A stretch of 64,000 nt of DNA from Escherichia sp. E4742 (GCF_005843885.1 NZ_CP040443.1:2356001-2420000); one strand, 5' to 3'. Shown: positions 18,829 through 35,941, counted from the first letter of the stretch. Program-made: numbers and translations. Notes: generated from the sequence alone by a model not told the origin.

Positions 18829-19476
18829 ATGGGCGTAAGAGCGCAGCAAAAAGAAAAAACCCGACGTTCGCTGGTAGAAGCCGCATTTAGCCAATTAAGT
18901 GCTGAACGCAGCTTCGCCAGCCTGAGTTTACGTGAAGTGGCGCGTGAAGCGGGCATTGCTCCCACCTCTTTTTATCGGCATTTCCGCGACGTAGACGAAC
19001 TTGGCCTGACCATGGTTGACGAGAGTGGTTTGATGCTGCGTCAGCTTATGCGCCAGGCGCGTCAGCGTATCGCTAAAGGCGGGAGTGTGATCCGCACCTC
19101 GGTCTCCACATTTATGGAGTTCATCGGTAATAATCCTAACGCCTTCCGGTTATTATTGCGGGAACGCTCCGGCACCTCCGCCGCGTTTCGTGCCGCCGTT
19201 GCGCGTGAAATTCAGCACTTCATTGCGGAACTTGCGGACTATCTTGAACTCGAAAACCATATGCCTCGTGCGTTTACTGAAGCGCAAGCCGAAGCAATGG
19301 TGACGATTGTCTTCAGTGCGGGTGCCGAGGCGTTGGATGTCGGCGTCGAACAACGTCGGCAATTAGAAGAGCGACTGGTACTGCAACTGCGAATGATTTC
19401 GAAAGGGGCTTATTACTGGTATCGCCGTGAACAAGAGAAAACCGCAATTATTCCGGGAAATGTGAAGGACGAGTAA
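18829..19476 (+). CDS. fabR: TetR-type repressor of unsaturated fatty acid synthesis FabR
   Basis: A 215-residue regulator starting [10 protein letters not shown]. It represses fabA and fabB according to the unsaturated/saturated acyl balance. The TetR helix-turn-helix spans residues about 10-55 ([19 protein letters not shown]). In-frame ATGs at 18733 and 18772 would give 247 or 234 residues (old annotation [10 protein letters not shown]). They precede or overlap the likely -10 TATAGT, so the shorter start is preferred. Its stop overlaps the yijD start (TAATG), indicating co-transcription. Confidence 0.9.
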
Positions 19477-19835
19477 TGAAACAAACAAATCAAGATAGAG
19501 GTACGCTGCTGCTGGCGTTAGTTGCTGGCTTATCGATTAATGGTACTTTCGCAGCGCTGTTTAGCTCCATTGTGCCATTTTCTGTATTCCCGATTATTTC
19601 CCTGGTGCTGACGGTTTACTGCCTGCATCAACGTTATCTTAATCGCACTATGCCGGTCGGCTTGCCGGGTCTGGCAGCTGCCTGTTTTATTCTCGGCGTT
19701 TTGCTTTATAGCACTGTGGTTCGTGCGGAATATCCGGATATCGGTTCTAACTTCTTCCCGGCTGTGCTGTCGGTCATTATGGTGTTCTGGATTGGCGCGA
19801 AGATGCGTAACCGTAAGCAGGAAGTTGCTGAGTAA
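19476..19835 (+). CDS. yijD: Inner membrane protein YijD
   Basis: A 119-residue protein with about four hydrophobic segments (residues 10-30, 35-50, 60-80, 90-107), consistent with an inner-membrane protein of unknown function. Its start overlaps the fabR stop by one base, so it is translated from the fabR message. The length matches K-12 YijD. A role in membrane lipids is suggested only by its neighbour. Confidence 0.93.
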   Translation: MKQTNQDRGTLLLALVAGLSINGTFAALFSSIVPFSVFPIISLVLTVYCLHQRYLNRTMPVGLPGLAAACFILGVLLYSTVVRAEYPDIGSNFFPAVLSVIMVFWIGAKMRNRKQEVAE

Positions 19836-19842
19836 TCGGTAA

Positions 19843-19868
19843 GATGCCGGATGCTGGCGCATCCGGCA
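19843..19868. terminator. Shared hairpin between convergent yijD and trmA
   Basis: A 10-bp stem ATGCCGGATG / CATCCGGCAT with a 6-base loop between converging genes. Read on the plus strand it is followed by GGGTTTTAC. It is also REP-like in sequence. Confidence 0.65.
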
Positions 19869-19874
19869 TGGGTT

Positions 19875-20975
19875 TTACTTCGCGGTCAGTAACACGCCGC
19901 ACTCCATATGGTGCGTGTAGGGGAACTGATCAAACAGAGCCAGACGTTCAACCTTGTGCGTCTGGCTTAATGTTTCCAGATTCTTACATAACGTTTCCGG
20001 GTTGCAGGAGATGTACAAAATACGCGGATACGCCTGCACCATTTTCTCGGTTTCACTGTCCAGACCGCTGCGCGGTGGGTCGACAAAAATGGTTTCGCAC
20101 TGATAACTCTTTAAGTCGATCCCTTGCAGGCGGTTAAACTCGCGCACACCATTCATCGCCTGAGTAAATTCTTCTGCCGCCATACGAATAATTTGTACGT
20201 TATCAATATGGTTAGCTGCGATGTTGTATTGCGCAGCAGCGACCGACGGCTTGGCGATTTCGGTAGCTAATACCCGATCAAAATTGCGCGCCAGGGCTAA
20301 TGAGAAGTTACCGTTGCCGCAGTACAGCTCCAGTAAATCGCCTTTTGAGCCTTTGGTTACGTCCAGCGCCCATTCCAGCATCTGAATATTCATCGCCGCG
20401 TTCGGCTGAGTGAAGCTGTTCTCTACCTGACGGTAGATCATCTCTTTTCCGGCGACCGGCAGACGCTCGTCGATGTAATCCTGATCCAGCGCGATTTTAG
20501 TTTTCGTTGCCCGACCAATCAGATGCACATTCAGATTCTGCGCTCGCAACGCATCGCGCAGGGCTTCCGCCTGCTGACGCCATTCGTCACCCAGCTTTTT
20601 ATGGTACAGCAGGGAAACCACCGCCTGATTACTCAGCGTGGTGAGGTAATCAATCTGGAACAACTTGTGGCGCAGAACGGGATTATTACGCACACCCGCA
20701 ATCATCGCCGTCATCAACTGGTTGATGAGTTCACTGGCGGCGGGGAAGCTATCCACGCGGATACGGCTTTTGGTTTGTTGATCGAAAATGATGTGGTACA
20801 GGTCATCGCCATCGTGCCAGATGCGGAACTCCGCACGCATCCGGTAATGGCTGACCGGCGAGCGAAACACTTCCGGAACCAGGTCAGAAAACGGTGCCAT
20901 CATACTTTGCAAACGTACCACTTTTTCGGCTAACTGCGCTTCATACTGTTCTGTTGGAAGGTGTTCGGGGGTCAT
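19875..20975 (-). CDS. trmA: tRNA (uracil-5-)-methyltransferase (m5U54)
   Basis: Makes ribothymidine at position 54 of tRNA using S-adenosylmethionine; 366 residues, full length. The SAM-binding region [16 protein letters not shown], the [10 protein letters not shown] motif and the catalytic cysteine in [11 protein letters not shown] (Cys324) are all present. The start is ATG at 20973-20975. It is divergent from btuB, as in K-12. Confidence 0.97.
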   Translation of the reverse strand: MTPEHLPTEQYEAQLAEKVVRLQSMMAPFSDLVPEVFRSPVSHYRMRAEFRIWHDGDDLYHIIFDQQTKSRIRVDSFPAASELINQLMTAMIAGVRNNPVLRHKLFQIDYLTTLSNQAVVSLLYHKKLGDEWRQQAEALRDALRAQNLNVHLIGRATKTKIALDQDYIDERLPVAGKEMIYRQVENSFTQPNAAMNIQMLEWALDVTKGSKGDLLELYCGNGNFSLALARNFDRVLATEIAKPSVAAAQYNIAANHIDNVQIIRMAAEEFTQAMNGVREFNRLQGIDLKSYQCETIFVDPPRSGLDSETEKMVQAYPRILYISCNPETLCKNLETLSQTHKVERLALFDQFPYTHHMECGVLLTAK

Positions 20976-21097
20976 GATGTATCCTGAAAAATTAAAGTAC
21001 GCGGCGATTGTAGGGATTGCTCATCAGATGTCCAGATCTTGATGAATTCCTATTTGTGAACTACGTCTGGACAGCAACTTGTTACAACCTGTAGCAT

Positions 21098-21300
21098 CCT
21101 CTCGCCGGTCCTGTGAGTTAATAGGGAATCCAGTGCGAATCTGGAGCTGACGCGCAGCGGTAAGGAAAGGTGCGATGATTGCGTAATGCGGACACTGCCA
21201 TCCGGTGGGAAGTCATCATCTCTTTGTATCTTCAGATACCCCTCCAAGCCCGAAGACCTGCCGGCCAACGTCGCATCTGGTTCTCATCATCGCGTAATAT
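21098..21300 (+). promoter_or_regulatory. Cobalamin (B12) riboswitch of btuB
   Basis: The leader holds the conserved B12 box AGCCCGAAGACCTGCCGGC (21247-21265) after a structured region (GCCGGTCCTGTGAGTTAATA near 21105, then AATCCAGTGCGAATCTGGAGC, 21127-21147). Binding of adenosylcobalamin blocks btuB translation. Limits are approximate. Confidence 0.9.
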
Positions 21301-21344
21301 TGATGAAACCTGCGGCATCCTTCTTCTATTGTGGATGCTTTACA

Positions 21345-23189
21345 ATGATTAAAAAAGTTTCGCTGTTGACGGCGTGTTCTGTCACAGCCTTTTCTGCTTG
21401 GGCACAGGATACCAGCCCGGATACTCTCGTTGTTACTGCTAACCGTTTTGAACAGCCGCGCAGCACTGTGCTTGCACCAACTACCGTTGTGACGCGTCAG
21501 GATATCGATCGCTGGCAATCGACCTCAGTCAATGATGTGCTGCGCCGTCTCCCGGGCGTGGATATCACCCAAAACGGCGGTTCAGGTCAGCTCTCTTCTA
21601 TTTTTATTCGCGGTACAAATGCCAGTCATGTGTTGGTGTTAATTGATGGTGTTCGCCTGAATCTGGCGGGGGTAAGTGGTTCTGCCGACCTTAGTCAATT
21701 CCCCATTGCACTTGTTCAGCGTGTCGAATATATCCGTGGGCCGCGTTCCGCCGTTTATGGTTCTGATGCAATAGGCGGGGTGGTGAATATCATCACGACG
21801 CGCGATGAACCTGGAACGGAAATTTCAGCGGGGTGGGGAAGCCATAGTTATCAGAACTACGATGTCTCTACGCAGCAACAACTGGGGGATAAGACACGGG
21901 TAACTCTGTTGGGCGATTACGCTTATACCCATGGTTATGATGTTGTCGCTTACGGCAATACAGGAATGCAAGCGCAGCCTGATAACGATGGTTTCTTAAG
22001 TAAAACGCTTTATGGTGCGCTGGAACATAATTTTACCGATGCCTGGAGCGGCTTTGTACGTGGCTATGGCTATGATAATCGGACCAATTATGACGCGTAT
22101 TATTCTCCGGGGTCACCATTGGTCGATACCCGTAAACTCTATAGTCAAAGTTGGGACGCCGGGCTGCGCTATAACGGCGAACTGATTAAATCACAACTCA
22201 TTACCAGCTATAGCCATAGCAAAGATTACAACTACGATCCGCATTATGGTCGTTATGATTCGTCGGCGACGCTCGATGAGATGAAGCAATACACCGTCCA
22301 GTGGGCAAACAATGTCATCGTTGGTCACGGTAGTATTGGTGCGGGTGTTGACTGGCAAAAGCAGAGCACGTCTCCTGGCACCGGATATGTTGAGGATGGG
22401 TATGATCAACGTAACACTGGTATCTATCTGACCGGATTGCAACAAGTCGGCGATTTTACGTTTGAAGGCGCAGCACGCAGCGACGATAACTCACAGTTTG
22501 GTCGTCATGGAACCTGGCAAACGAGCGTCGGTTGGGAATTCATCGAAGGTTATCGCTTCATTGCTTCCTACGGGACATCTTATAAGGCACCAAATCTTGG
22601 ACAACTGTACGGCTTCTACGGTAATCCGGATCTGGATCCTGAGAAAAGCAAACAGTGGGAAGGCGCGTTTGAAGGTTTAACAGCAGGAGTGAACTGGCGT
22701 ATTTCCGGATATCGTAATGATGTTAGTGACTTAATCGATTACGATGATCACACCCTGAAATACTACAACGAAGGGAAAGCGCGGATTAAAGGTGTCGAGG
22801 CGACCGCCAATTTTGATACCGGACCGCTGACGCATACTGTGAGTTACGATTATGTTGATGCCCGTAACGCAATTACCGACACACCGTTGTTACGCCGTGC
22901 TAAACAGCAGGTGAAATACCAGCTCGACTGGCAGCTGTATGACTTCGACTGGGGTATTACTTATCAGTATTTAGGCTCTCGCTATGATAAGGATTACTCC
23001 TCCTGGCCGTATAAAACTGTGAAAATGGGCGGTGTGAGCTTGTGGGATCTTGCGGTTGCATATCCGGTCACCTCTCACCTGACAGTTCGTGGTAAAATAG
23101 CCAACCTGTTCGACAAAGATTACGAGACAGTCTATGGCTACCAAACTGCAGGACGGGAATACACCTTGTCTGGCAGCTACACCTTCTGA
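21345..23189 (+). CDS. btuB: TonB-dependent outer membrane vitamin B12 receptor BtuB
   Basis: Imports cobalamin across the outer membrane and serves as a receptor for E colicins and phage BF23. The protein has 614 residues from ATG 21345; a longer frame through the riboswitch was rejected. A signal peptide (residues 1-20, cut after AWA), TonB box DTLVVTA, plug domain (about 21-150) and a beta-barrel ending in Phe (SGSYTF) are visible. It is controlled by the upstream B12 riboswitch. The 3' end overlaps murI by 56 bases. Confidence 0.97.
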   Translation: MIKKVSLLTACSVTAFSAWAQDTSPDTLVVTANRFEQPRSTVLAPTTVVTRQDIDRWQSTSVNDVLRRLPGVDITQNGGSGQLSSIFIRGTNASHVLVLIDGVRLNLAGVSGSADLSQFPIALVQRVEYIRGPRSAVYGSDAIGGVVNIITTRDEPGTEISAGWGSHSYQNYDVSTQQQLGDKTRVTLLGDYAYTHGYDVVAYGNTGMQAQPDNDGFLSKTLYGALEHNFTDAWSGFVRGYGYDNRTNYDAYYSPGSPLVDTRKLYSQSWDAGLRYNGELIKSQLITSYSHSKDYNYDPHYGRYDSSATLDEMKQYTVQWANNVIVGHGSIGAGVDWQKQSTSPGTGYVEDGYDQRNTGIYLTGLQQVGDFTFEGAARSDDNSQFGRHGTWQTSVGWEFIEGYRFIASYGTSYKAPNLGQLYGFYGNPDLDPEKSKQWEGAFEGLTAGVNWRISGYRNDVSDLIDYDDHTLKYYNEGKARIKGVEATANFDTGPLTHTVSYDYVDARNAITDTPLLRRAKQQVKYQLDWQLYDFDWGITYQYLGSRYDKDYSSWPYKTVKMGGVSLWDLAVAYPVTSHLTVRGKIANLFDKDYETVYGYQTAGREYTLSGSYTF

Positions 23190-23991
23190 ACCACGTCCCA
23201 CCGTGCTGGTGTTTGACTCCGGCGTCGGTGGGTTGTCGGTCTATGACGAGATCCGGCATCTCTTACCGGATCTCCATTACATTTATGCTTTCGATAACGT
23301 CGCTTTCCCGTATGGCGAAAAAAGCGAAGAGTTTATTGTTGAGCGTGTGGTGGAAATTGTCACCGCAGTGCAAGAGCGTTATCCCCTTGCGCTGGCTGTG
23401 GTCGCTTGCAACACCGCCAGTACCGTCTCACTTCCTGCGTTACGCGAAAAGTTTGCGTTCCCGGTTGTCGGCGTCGTTCCGGCAATTAAGCCAGCGGCAC
23501 GCCTGACAGCTAATGGCATTGTCGGATTGCTGGCAACTCGTGGTACGGTAAAACGTTCTTATACCCACGAGCTAATCGCGCGTTTCGCTAATGAATGTCA
23601 GATAGAGATGCTGGGCTCGGCAGAAATGGTTGAGCTGGCTGAAGCGAAGTTGCATGGCGAAGAAATCTCTCTGGATGCGCTAAAACGTATCCTGCGCCCG
23701 TGGTTAAGAATGAAAGAGCCGCCAGATACCGTTGTTCTGGGGTGCACCCATTTTCCTCTACTACAAGAAGAACTGTTAAAGGTGCTGCCAGAGGGAACCC
23801 GGCTGGTGGATTCTGGCGCAGCGATTGCCCGCCGAACGGCCTGGCTGCTGGAACATGAAGCTCCTGAGGCAAAATCTGCCGATGCGAACATTGCCTTTTG
23901 CATGGCCATGACGCCAGAAGCTGAACAGTTATTACCCGTTTTACAGCGTTACGGCTTCAAAACGCTCGAAAAACTGGCAGTTTCAGGCTGA
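23134..23991 (+). CDS. murI: Glutamate racemase
   Basis: Makes D-glutamate for peptidoglycan; 285 residues. [19 protein letters not shown] and GCTHFPLL carry the two catalytic cysteines. The N-terminal extension of about 20 residues typical of the E. coli enzyme is present, so the ATG at 23134 inside btuB is used; translation coupling to btuB is likely. It is followed by the rrnB promoters. Confidence 0.97.
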   Translation: MATKLQDGNTPCLAATPSEPRPTVLVFDSGVGGLSVYDEIRHLLPDLHYIYAFDNVAFPYGEKSEEFIVERVVEIVTAVQERYPLALAVVACNTASTVSLPALREKFAFPVVGVVPAIKPAARLTANGIVGLLATRGTVKRSYTHELIARFANECQIEMLGSAEMVELAEAKLHGEEISLDALKRILRPWLRMKEPPDTVVLGCTHFPLLQEELLKVLPEGTRLVDSGAAIARRTAWLLEHEAPEAKSADANIAFCMAMTPEAEQLLPVLQRYGFKTLEKLAVSG

Positions 23992-24009
23992 TTTGGTTGA
24001 ATGTTGCGC

Positions 24010-24064
24010 ATTCGGAAAATTATTTTAAATTTCCTCTTGTCAGCTCAGAATAACTCCCTATAAT
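24010..24064 (+). promoter_or_regulatory. rrnB promoter P1
   Basis: -35 TTGTCA (24037-24042) and -10 TATAAT (24059-24064) with the 16-bp spacer typical of rRNA P1 promoters. An AT-rich UP element lies at 24017-24036. A GC-rich discriminator follows. Confidence 0.92.
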
Positions 24065-24154
24065 GCGCCACCACTGACACGGAACAACGGCGAACAAGCC
24101 GCCGGGTCAGCGGGGTTCTCCTGAGAATCCTGACAGAGAAAAGCAAAAAAATGC

Positions 24155-24182
24155 TTGACTCTGTGGCGGGAAAGCGTATTAT
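24155..24182 (+). promoter_or_regulatory. rrnB promoter P2
   Basis: -35 TTGACT (24155-24160) and -10 TATTAT (24177-24182), spacer 16 bp, about 118 bases after P1. Confidence 0.88.
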
Positions 24183-24219
24183 GCACACCCCGCGACGCTG
24201 AGAAAAAGCGAAGCGGCAC

Positions 24220-24231
24220 TGCTCTTTAACA
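24220..24231 (+). promoter_or_regulatory. rrnB leader boxA (antitermination)
   Basis: TGCTCTTTAACA matches the rRNA boxA element bound by NusB/NusE. A second boxA-like TGCTCTTTAAAA lies in the 16S-23S spacer at 26140-26151. Confidence 0.85.
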
Positions 24232-24363
24232 ATTTATCAGACAATCTGTGTGGGCACTCGAAGATACGGATTCTTAACGTCGCAAGACGATAAATGAATA
24301 CCAAGTCTCAAGAGTGAACACGTAATTCATTACGAAGTTTAATTCTTTGAGCATCAAGCTTTT

Positions 24364-25905
<1,542 letters not shown>

Positions 25906-25990
25906 CCTTAAAGAAGCGTACTTTGCAGTGCTCACACAGATTGTCTGATAGAAAGTGAAAAGCAAGGCGTCTTGCGAAGCAGACTGATAC

Positions 25991-26066
25991 GTCCCCTTCG
26001 TCTAGAGGCCCAGGACACCGCCCTTTCACGGCGGTAACAGGGGTTCGAATCCCCTAGGGGACGCCA
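25991..26066 (+). tRNA. gltT: tRNA-Glu (TTC)
   Basis: 76 bases with encoded CCA, anticodon TTC in CCCTTTCACGG, and acceptor stem GTCCCCT/AGGGGAC. It is the single spacer tRNA of this operon; rrnB of E. coli carries tRNA-Glu. Confidence 0.97.
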
Positions 26067-26256
26067 CTTGCTGGTTTGTGAGTGAAAGTCGCCGACCTCT
26101 GTATCTCAAAACTCACTTACGAGTGATGTTTGAGATATTTGCTCTTTAAAAATCTGGATCAAGCTGAAAATTGAAACGACACACTATTTAAGTGTGTTCG
26201 AGTCTCTCAAATTTTCGCAACACGATGGTGTTTTACGAAACATCTTCGGGTTGTGA

Positions 26257-29158
<2,902 letters not shown>

Positions 29159-29257
29159 ACAACGCCGAAGATGTTTTGGCGGATTGAGAGAAAGATTTTC
29201 AGCCTGATACAGATTACATCGACATGTCGAAGAAAGACGTGTTGATAAAACAGAATT

Positions 29258-29377
29258 TGCCTGGCGGCCTTAGCGCGGTGGTCCCACCTGACCCCATGCC
29301 GAACTCAGAAGTGAAACGCCGTAGCGCCGATGGTAGTGTGGGGTCTCCCCATGCGAGAGTAGGGAACTGCCAGGCAT
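29258..29377 (+). rRNA. rrfB: 5S ribosomal RNA (rrnB)
   Basis: 120 bases from TGCCTGGCGGCC to GGAACTGCCAGGCAT, with the terminal stem TGCCTGGC/GCCAGGCA. Confidence 0.97.
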
Positions 29378-29380
29378 CAA

Positions 29381-29425
29381 ATAAAACGAAAGGCTCAGTC
29401 GGAAGACTGGGCCTTTTGTTTTATC
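29381..29425 (+). terminator. rrnB terminator T1
   Basis: Stem AAAGGCTCAGTC / GACTGGGCCTTT followed by TGTTTT, right after the 5S gene; matches the well-known T1. Confidence 0.92.
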
Positions 29426-29556
29426 TGTTGCTTGCCGGTGAACGCTCTCCTGAGTAGGACAAATCCGCCGGGAGCGGATTTGAACGTTGCGAAGCAACGG
29501 CCCGGAGGGTGGCGGGCAGGATGCCCGCCATAAACTGCCAGGCATCAGATAAAGCG

Positions 29557-29587
29557 AAAGGCCATCCGGAAGGGTGGCCTTTTTGCG
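29557..29587 (+). terminator. rrnB terminator T2
   Basis: Stem AAAGGCCATCC / GGGTGGCCTTTTT followed by GCG. Between T1 and T2 lies a partial 5S-like repeat (GGCATCAGATAAAGCG region, 29530-29556), as in E. coli rrnB. Confidence 0.9.
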
Positions 29588-29677
29588 TTTCTACAAACTC
29601 TTCCTGTCGTCATATCTACAAGCCATCCCCCCGCAGATACGGTAAACTAGCCTCGTTTTTGCATCAGGAAAGCAGCT

Positions 29678-30706
29678 ATGAACCACTCCTTAAAACCCTG
29701 GAATACATTTGGCATTGATCATAATGCTCAGCACATTGTATGTGCCGAAGACGAACAACAATTACTCAATGCCTGGCAGCATGCAACCGCAGAAGGACAA
29801 CCCGTTCTTATTCTGGGTGAAGGAAGTAATGTTCTTTTTCTGGAAGACTATCGCGGTACGGTGATCATCAACCGGATCAAAGGTATCGAAATTCATGATG
29901 AACCTGATGCGTGGTATTTACATGTAGGAGCCGGAGAAAACTGGCATCGCCTGGTAAAATACACTTTGCAGGAAGGTATGCCTGGTCTGGAAAATCTAGC
30001 ATTAATTCCTGGTTGTGTTGGTTCATCACCTATCCAGAATATTGGGGCTTATGGCGTAGAATTACAGCGAGTTTGCGCTTATGTTGACTGTGTTGAACTG
30101 GCGACAGGCAAGCAAGAGCGTTTAACAGCTAAAGAGTGCCGTTTTGGCTATCGCGACAGTATTTTTAAACATGAATACCAGGACCGCTTCGCCATTGTAG
30201 CCGTAGGTCTGCGTCTGCCAAAAGAGTGGCAACCTGTACTAACGTATGGTGACTTAACTCGTCTGGATCCTACAACAGTAACGCCACAGCAAGTATTTGA
30301 TGCGGTGTGTCATATGCGCACCACCAAACTCCCTGACCCAAAAGTGAATGGCAATGCCGGTAGTTTCTTCAAAAACCCTGTTGTATCTTCCGAAACGGCT
30401 AAAGCATTACTGGCACAATTTCCAACAGCACCAAATTACCCCCAGGCGGATGGTTCAGTAAAACTGGCAGCAGGTTGGCTTATCGATCAGTGCCAGCTAA
30501 AAGGGATGCAAATGGGTGGAGCTGCGGTGCACCGTCAACAGGCGTTAGTTCTCATTAATGAAGACAATGCAAAAAGCGAAGATGTCGTGCAACTGGCACA
30601 TCATGTAAGACAGAAAGTGGGTGAAAAATTTAATGTCTGGCTTGAGCCAGAAGTTCGCTTTATTGGTGCATCAGGTGAAGTTAGCGCAGTGGAGACGATT
30701 TCATGA
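29678..30706 (+). CDS. murB: UDP-N-acetylenolpyruvoylglucosamine reductase MurB
   Basis: FAD enzyme that reduces enolpyruvyl-UDP-GlcNAc to UDP-MurNAc with NADPH. It has 342 residues. The FAD-binding region [25 protein letters not shown] and the catalytic Ser in [10 protein letters not shown] are present. The stop overlaps the birA start (ATGA), so the two are translated together. Confidence 0.97.
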   Translation: MNHSLKPWNTFGIDHNAQHIVCAEDEQQLLNAWQHATAEGQPVLILGEGSNVLFLEDYRGTVIINRIKGIEIHDEPDAWYLHVGAGENWHRLVKYTLQEGMPGLENLALIPGCVGSSPIQNIGAYGVELQRVCAYVDCVELATGKQERLTAKECRFGYRDSIFKHEYQDRFAIVAVGLRLPKEWQPVLTYGDLTRLDPTTVTPQQVFDAVCHMRTTKLPDPKVNGNAGSFFKNPVVSSETAKALLAQFPTAPNYPQADGSVKLAAGWLIDQCQLKGMQMGGAAVHRQQALVLINEDNAKSEDVVQLAHHVRQKVGEKFNVWLEPEVRFIGASGEVSAVETIS

Positions 30707-31668
30707 AGGATAATACCGTTCCACTGAAATTAATCGCGCTGTTAGCGAATGGTGAATTTCACTCTGGCGAGCAGCTGGGTGAAACGTTAGGAATGAGCCG
30801 GGCGGCTATTAATAAACACATTCAGACACTGCGTGACTGGGGTGTTGATGTCTTTACCGTTCCGGGTAAAGGATACAGCCTGCCTGAGCCCATCCAGTTA
30901 CTTAATGCTGAACAGATATTGAGTCAGCTGGATGGCGGTAGTGTAGCCGTGCTGCCAGTTATTGACTCCACGAATCAATATCTCCTTGACCGTATCGGAG
31001 AGCTTAAATCGGGCGATGCCTGCGTTGCAGAATACCAGCAGGCTGGCCGTGGTCGTCGTGGTCGGAAATGGTTTTCGCCTTTTGGCGCAAACTTATATTT
31101 GTCGATGTTCTGGCGTCTGGAACAAGGCCCGGCGGCGGCGATTGGTTTAAGTCTGGTTATCGGTATCGTGATGGCGGAAGTATTACGCAAGCTAGGAGCT
31201 GATAAAGTCCGCGTTAAATGGCCTAATGACCTCTATCTGCAGGATCGCAAGCTGGCAGGCATTCTTGTGGAGCTGACTGGCAAAACCGGCGATGCGGCGC
31301 AAATAGTCATTGGAGCCGGGATCAACATGGCAATGCGTCGTGTTGAAGAGAGTGTCGTTAATCAGGGGTGGATCACGCTGCAGGAAGCGGGGATCAATCT
31401 CGATCGTAATACGTTGGCGGCCATGCTAATACGTGAATTACGCGCGGCGCTGGAACTCTTCGAGCAAGAAGGATTGGCACCTTATCTTTCGCGCTGGGAA
31501 AAGTTGGATAATTTTATTAATCGCCCAGTGAAACTTATCATTGGTGATAAAGAAATATTTGGCATTTCACGCGGAATAGACAAACAGGGCGCTTTATTGC
31601 TTGAGCAGGATGGAATAATAAAACCCTGGATGGGCGGTGAAATATCCCTGCGTAGTGCAGAAAAATAA
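30703..31668 (+). CDS. birA: Biotin-protein ligase and biotin operon repressor BirA
   Basis: A dual-function protein of 321 residues. The N-terminal winged helix-turn-helix (residues about 20-45, [19 protein letters not shown]) binds the bio operator. The central ligase domain has GRGRRGRKW (residues 115-123), which makes biotinyl-5'-AMP and attaches biotin to AccB. There is a C-terminal SH3-like domain. The start overlaps the murB stop by 4 bases. Confidence 0.97.
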   Translation: MKDNTVPLKLIALLANGEFHSGEQLGETLGMSRAAINKHIQTLRDWGVDVFTVPGKGYSLPEPIQLLNAEQILSQLDGGSVAVLPVIDSTNQYLLDRIGELKSGDACVAEYQQAGRGRRGRKWFSPFGANLYLSMFWRLEQGPAAAIGLSLVIGIVMAEVLRKLGADKVRVKWPNDLYLQDRKLAGILVELTGKTGDAAQIVIGAGINMAMRRVEESVVNQGWITLQEAGINLDRNTLAAMLIRELRAALELFEQEGLAPYLSRWEKLDNFINRPVKLIIGDKEIFGISRGIDKQGALLLEQDGIIKPWMGGEISLRSAEK

Positions 31669-31671
31669 GAA

Positions 31672-31691
31672 AGGGGAGCACTAGCTCCCCT
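31672..31691. terminator. Bidirectional hairpin between birA and coaA
   Basis: Stem AGGGGAGC / GCTCCCCT with a 4-base loop between convergent genes; only short T/A tracts follow. Confidence 0.65.
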
Positions 31692-31696
31692 GAAAA

Positions 31697-32647
31697 TTAT
31701 TTGCGTAGTCTAACCTCTTCTACAGCATGATTAGCACTCTTTGTCAGGATTAAACTGGCGCGCTCGCGAGTAGGTAGAATATTTTGCTTTAAGTTCAGCC
31801 AGTTGATCTCTTTCCACAACGTCATGGCAGTCTTAATAGCTTCTTCTTTAGTTAATTTCGCGTAGTTATGAAAATAGGAATCCGGGTCTGTAAAAGCCCC
31901 TTCGCGGAATTTCAGAAAACGGTTGATATACCACGTCTGAAGTAAGTCTTCTGGTGCATCAACATATATCGAAAAATCGACAAAATCAGAAACAAATACA
32001 TGATGTGGATCGTGTGGATAATCCATCCCGCTCTGTAAGACATTTAACCCTTCAAGAATTAAAATATCAGGCTGAACAACAGTTTTATCTCCATCCGGGA
32101 TCACATCATAAATAAGATGCGAGTAAACAGGTGCTGTAACGTTTGGCACGCCGGATTTGAGATCGGAAACAAACTTCACCAGACGATGCATATCATACGA
32201 TTCCGGGAAGCCTTTCTTCTTCATCAGGCCACGTTCTTTAAGCACTTTGTTGGGATGAAGAAAACCATCGGTGGTGATCAGTTCAACACGACGATGTTCC
32301 GGCCAACGGCTTAATAGTGCCTGTAACACACGAGCAGTCGTACTTTTCCCTACCGCGACGCTACCAGCAATACTGATAATGTAAGGAATGCGTTGTCCGT
32401 TAGTACCAAGAAACTGTTCCAGAACAGCCTGACGGCGCAGGTTCGAGCTTATATAGAAGTTCAGCAAACGCGATAAAGGCAAATAAATCTCGGCAACTTC
32501 TTCTAACGAGAGATCTTCATTTATACCTTTGAGACGGGCGATCTCATCTTCCGATAACGTCATCGGTACGGAATCACGCAGAGCTGCCCACTGGTTGCGG
32601 TCAAACTGTAGGTAAGGCGTCATTAACGTTTGCTCTTTTATACTCAT
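31697..32647 (-). CDS. coaA: Pantothenate kinase CoaA
   Basis: Phosphorylates pantothenate, the committed step of coenzyme A synthesis. The start [13 protein letters not shown] gives 316 residues, the E. coli length; the frame runs 52 codons further upstream without support. The Walker A motif GSVAVGKST (residues about 94-102) and the TTDGF segment are present. It is convergent with birA. The Shine-Dalgarno before the ATG is weak. Confidence 0.95.
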   Translation of the reverse strand: MSIKEQTLMTPYLQFDRNQWAALRDSVPMTLSEDEIARLKGINEDLSLEEVAEIYLPLSRLLNFYISSNLRRQAVLEQFLGTNGQRIPYIISIAGSVAVGKSTTARVLQALLSRWPEHRRVELITTDGFLHPNKVLKERGLMKKKGFPESYDMHRLVKFVSDLKSGVPNVTAPVYSHLIYDVIPDGDKTVVQPDILILEGLNVLQSGMDYPHDPHHVFVSDFVDFSIYVDAPEDLLQTWYINRFLKFREGAFTDPDSYFHNYAKLTKEEAIKTAMTLWKEINWLNLKQNILPTRERASLILTKSANHAVEEVRLRK

Positions 32648-32966
32648 AAGCATGTTTCTGGCGGTCATAGCTCTATCGGCAAAGCGATATTTGCCATGGC
32701 GCGTCACAGTTCTGTTGAATGGGTTAATGGGCAGGAGGGTAACACCAGATGGGGAGGAATAATAAGAAAAAATCTCTTCCAGGAAGCTATCGTTGAAAAG
32801 CAATGTGACAGATATTCCATCTGATAAAAAGAATTGTGTTTTAGCTGGCGCGCATTGTTAATGCAGAGTGATGCTGAAAAAGTATGCTAATCTGCTCGCA
32901 ATTCGGCTGTTTATTCATCGTGTCGCGCAAAATGTGACCAATAAAACAAATTATGCAATTTTTTAG

Positions 32967-32995
32967 TTGCATGAACTCGCATGTCTCCATAGAAT
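32967..32995 (+). promoter_or_regulatory. Promoter of the thrU-tyrU-glyT-thrT-tufB operon
   Basis: -35 TTGCAT (32967-32972), spacer 17 bp, -10 TAGAAT (32990-32995), then a GC-rich discriminator GCGCGC. AT-rich DNA upstream (32930-32965) is where Fis sites are known in E. coli. Confidence 0.85.
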
Positions 32996-33009
32996 GCGCG
33001 CTACTTGAT

Positions 33010-33085
<76 letters not shown>

Positions 33086-33093
33086 TCAAGTCC

Positions 33094-33178
<85 letters not shown>

Positions 33179-33294
33179 ATTTCGGCCACGCGATGGCGTA
33201 GCCCGAGACGATAAGTTCGCTTACCGGCTCGAATAAAGAGAGCTTCTCTCGATATTCAGTGCAGAATGAAAATCAGGTAGCCGAGTTCCAGGAT

Positions 33295-33369
<75 letters not shown>

Positions 33370-33375
33370 AGATGT

Positions 33376-33451
33376 GCTGATATAGCTCAGTTGGTAGAGC
33401 GCACCCTTGGTAAGGGTGAGGTCGGCAGTTCGAATCTGCCTATCAGCACCA
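33376..33451 (+). tRNA. thrT: tRNA-Thr (GGT)
   Basis: 76 bases, anticodon GGT in CTTGGTAAGG, CCA encoded, only 6 bases after glyT. Confidence 0.97.
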
Positions 33452-33529
33452 CTTCTTTTCTCCTCCCTGTTTTTTCCTTCTGTTTATTGCATTCAACAAG
33501 TCGGGCATGTTGCCTGGTTGATGTGGTGA

Positions 33530-34750
<1,221 letters not shown>

Positions 34751-34780
34751 TTGCCGATAACATTTGACGCAATGCGCACT

Positions 34781-34806
34781 AAAAGGGCATCATTTGATGC
34801 CCTTTT
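34781..34806 (+). terminator. tufB terminator
   Basis: Stem AAAAGGGCATCA / TGATGCCCTTTTT with a very short loop, followed by GC. Confidence 0.88.
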
Positions 34807-34864
34807 TGCACGCTTTCGTACCAGAACCTGGCTCATCAGTGATTTTCTTTGTCATAATCATTGC

Positions 34865-34893
34865 TGAGACAGGCTCTGTTGAGGGCGTATAAT
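34865..34893 (+). promoter_or_regulatory. Likely secE-nusG promoter
   Basis: Clear -10 TATAAT (34888-34893). The -35 is weak (TGAGAC, 34865-34870, 17-bp spacer). Confidence 0.65.
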
Positions 34894-34979
34894 CCGAAAA
34901 GCTAATACGCGTTTCGATTTGGTTTGCCTCGCGATCGCGGGGTGAAAATGTTTGTAGAATACTTCTGACAGGTTGGTTT

Positions 34980-35363
34980 ATGAGTGCGAATACCGAAGCT
35001 CAAGGAAGCGGGCGCGGCCTGGAAGCGATGAAGTGGGTCGTTGTGGTGGCATTGCTCCTGGTGGCAATTGTCGGCAACTACCTTTATCGCGACATTATGC
35101 TGCCGCTGCGTGCGCTGGCCGTAGTAATTCTGATTGCTGCAGCGGGTGGTGTCGCGCTGTTAACGACAAAAGGTAAAGCAACCGTTGCTTTTGCCCGTGA
35201 AGCGCGTACCGAAGTCCGTAAGGTCATTTGGCCGACTCGCCAGGAAACATTGCACACCACGCTGATTGTGGCTGCGGTTACCGCAGTAATGTCACTGATC
35301 CTGTGGGGACTGGATGGTATTCTGGTTCGCCTGGTATCCTTTATCACTGGCCTGAGGTTCTGA
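34980..35363 (+). CDS. secE: Protein translocase subunit SecE
   Basis: Essential membrane subunit of the SecYEG channel; 127 residues. Three hydrophobic segments (about 19-36, 45-61, 93-113) match E. coli SecE, with the conserved cytoplasmic stretch [13 protein letters not shown] before the last helix. One base separates its stop from the nusG ATG, so they form an operon. Confidence 0.97.
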
Positions 35364-35364
35364 G

Positions 35365-35910
35365 ATGTCTGAAGCTCCTAAAAAGCGCTGGTACGTCGTT
35401 CAGGCGTTTTCCGGTTTTGAAGGTCGCGTAGCAACATCGCTGCGTGAGCATATCAAATTACACAACATGGAAGATTTGTTTGGTGAAGTCATGGTACCAA
35501 CCGAAGAAGTGGTTGAAATCCGTGGCGGTCAGCGTCGCAAAAGCGAACGCAAATTCTTCCCTGGTTACGTCCTCGTTCAGATGGTGATGAACGACGCTAG
35601 CTGGCACCTGGTGCGCAGCGTACCGCGTGTGATGGGCTTCATCGGCGGTACTTCCGATCGTCCCGCGCCAATCAGCGATAAAGAAGTTGATGCGATTATG
35701 AACCGCCTGCAGCAGGTTGGTGATAAGCCGCGTCCGAAAACGCTGTTTGAACCGGGTGAAATGGTCCGTGTTAATGATGGTCCGTTCGCTGACTTCAACG
35801 GTGTTGTTGAAGAAGTGGATTACGAGAAATCTCGTCTGAAAGTGTCTGTTTCTATCTTCGGTCGTGCGACCCCGGTAGAACTTGACTTCAGCCAGGTTGA
35901 AAAAGCCTAA
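35365..35910 (+). CDS. nusG: Transcription termination/antitermination factor NusG
   Basis: Binds RNA polymerase, helps Rho and links transcription to ribosomes and rRNA antitermination; 181 residues. The N-terminal NGN domain (about 1-120) and the C-terminal KOW domain ([19 protein letters not shown], about 130-160) are visible. It is followed by a terminator that also carries the rplK promoter. Confidence 0.97.
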
Positions 35911-35941
35911 CCCAGCGATCAAAAAAGCGGCGATTTAATCG

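Noticed and set aside
29530..29556. Second 5S-like fragment between T1 and T2
   Set aside because: Only a short repeat of the 5S 3' end known from E. coli rrnB; not an additional 5S gene.
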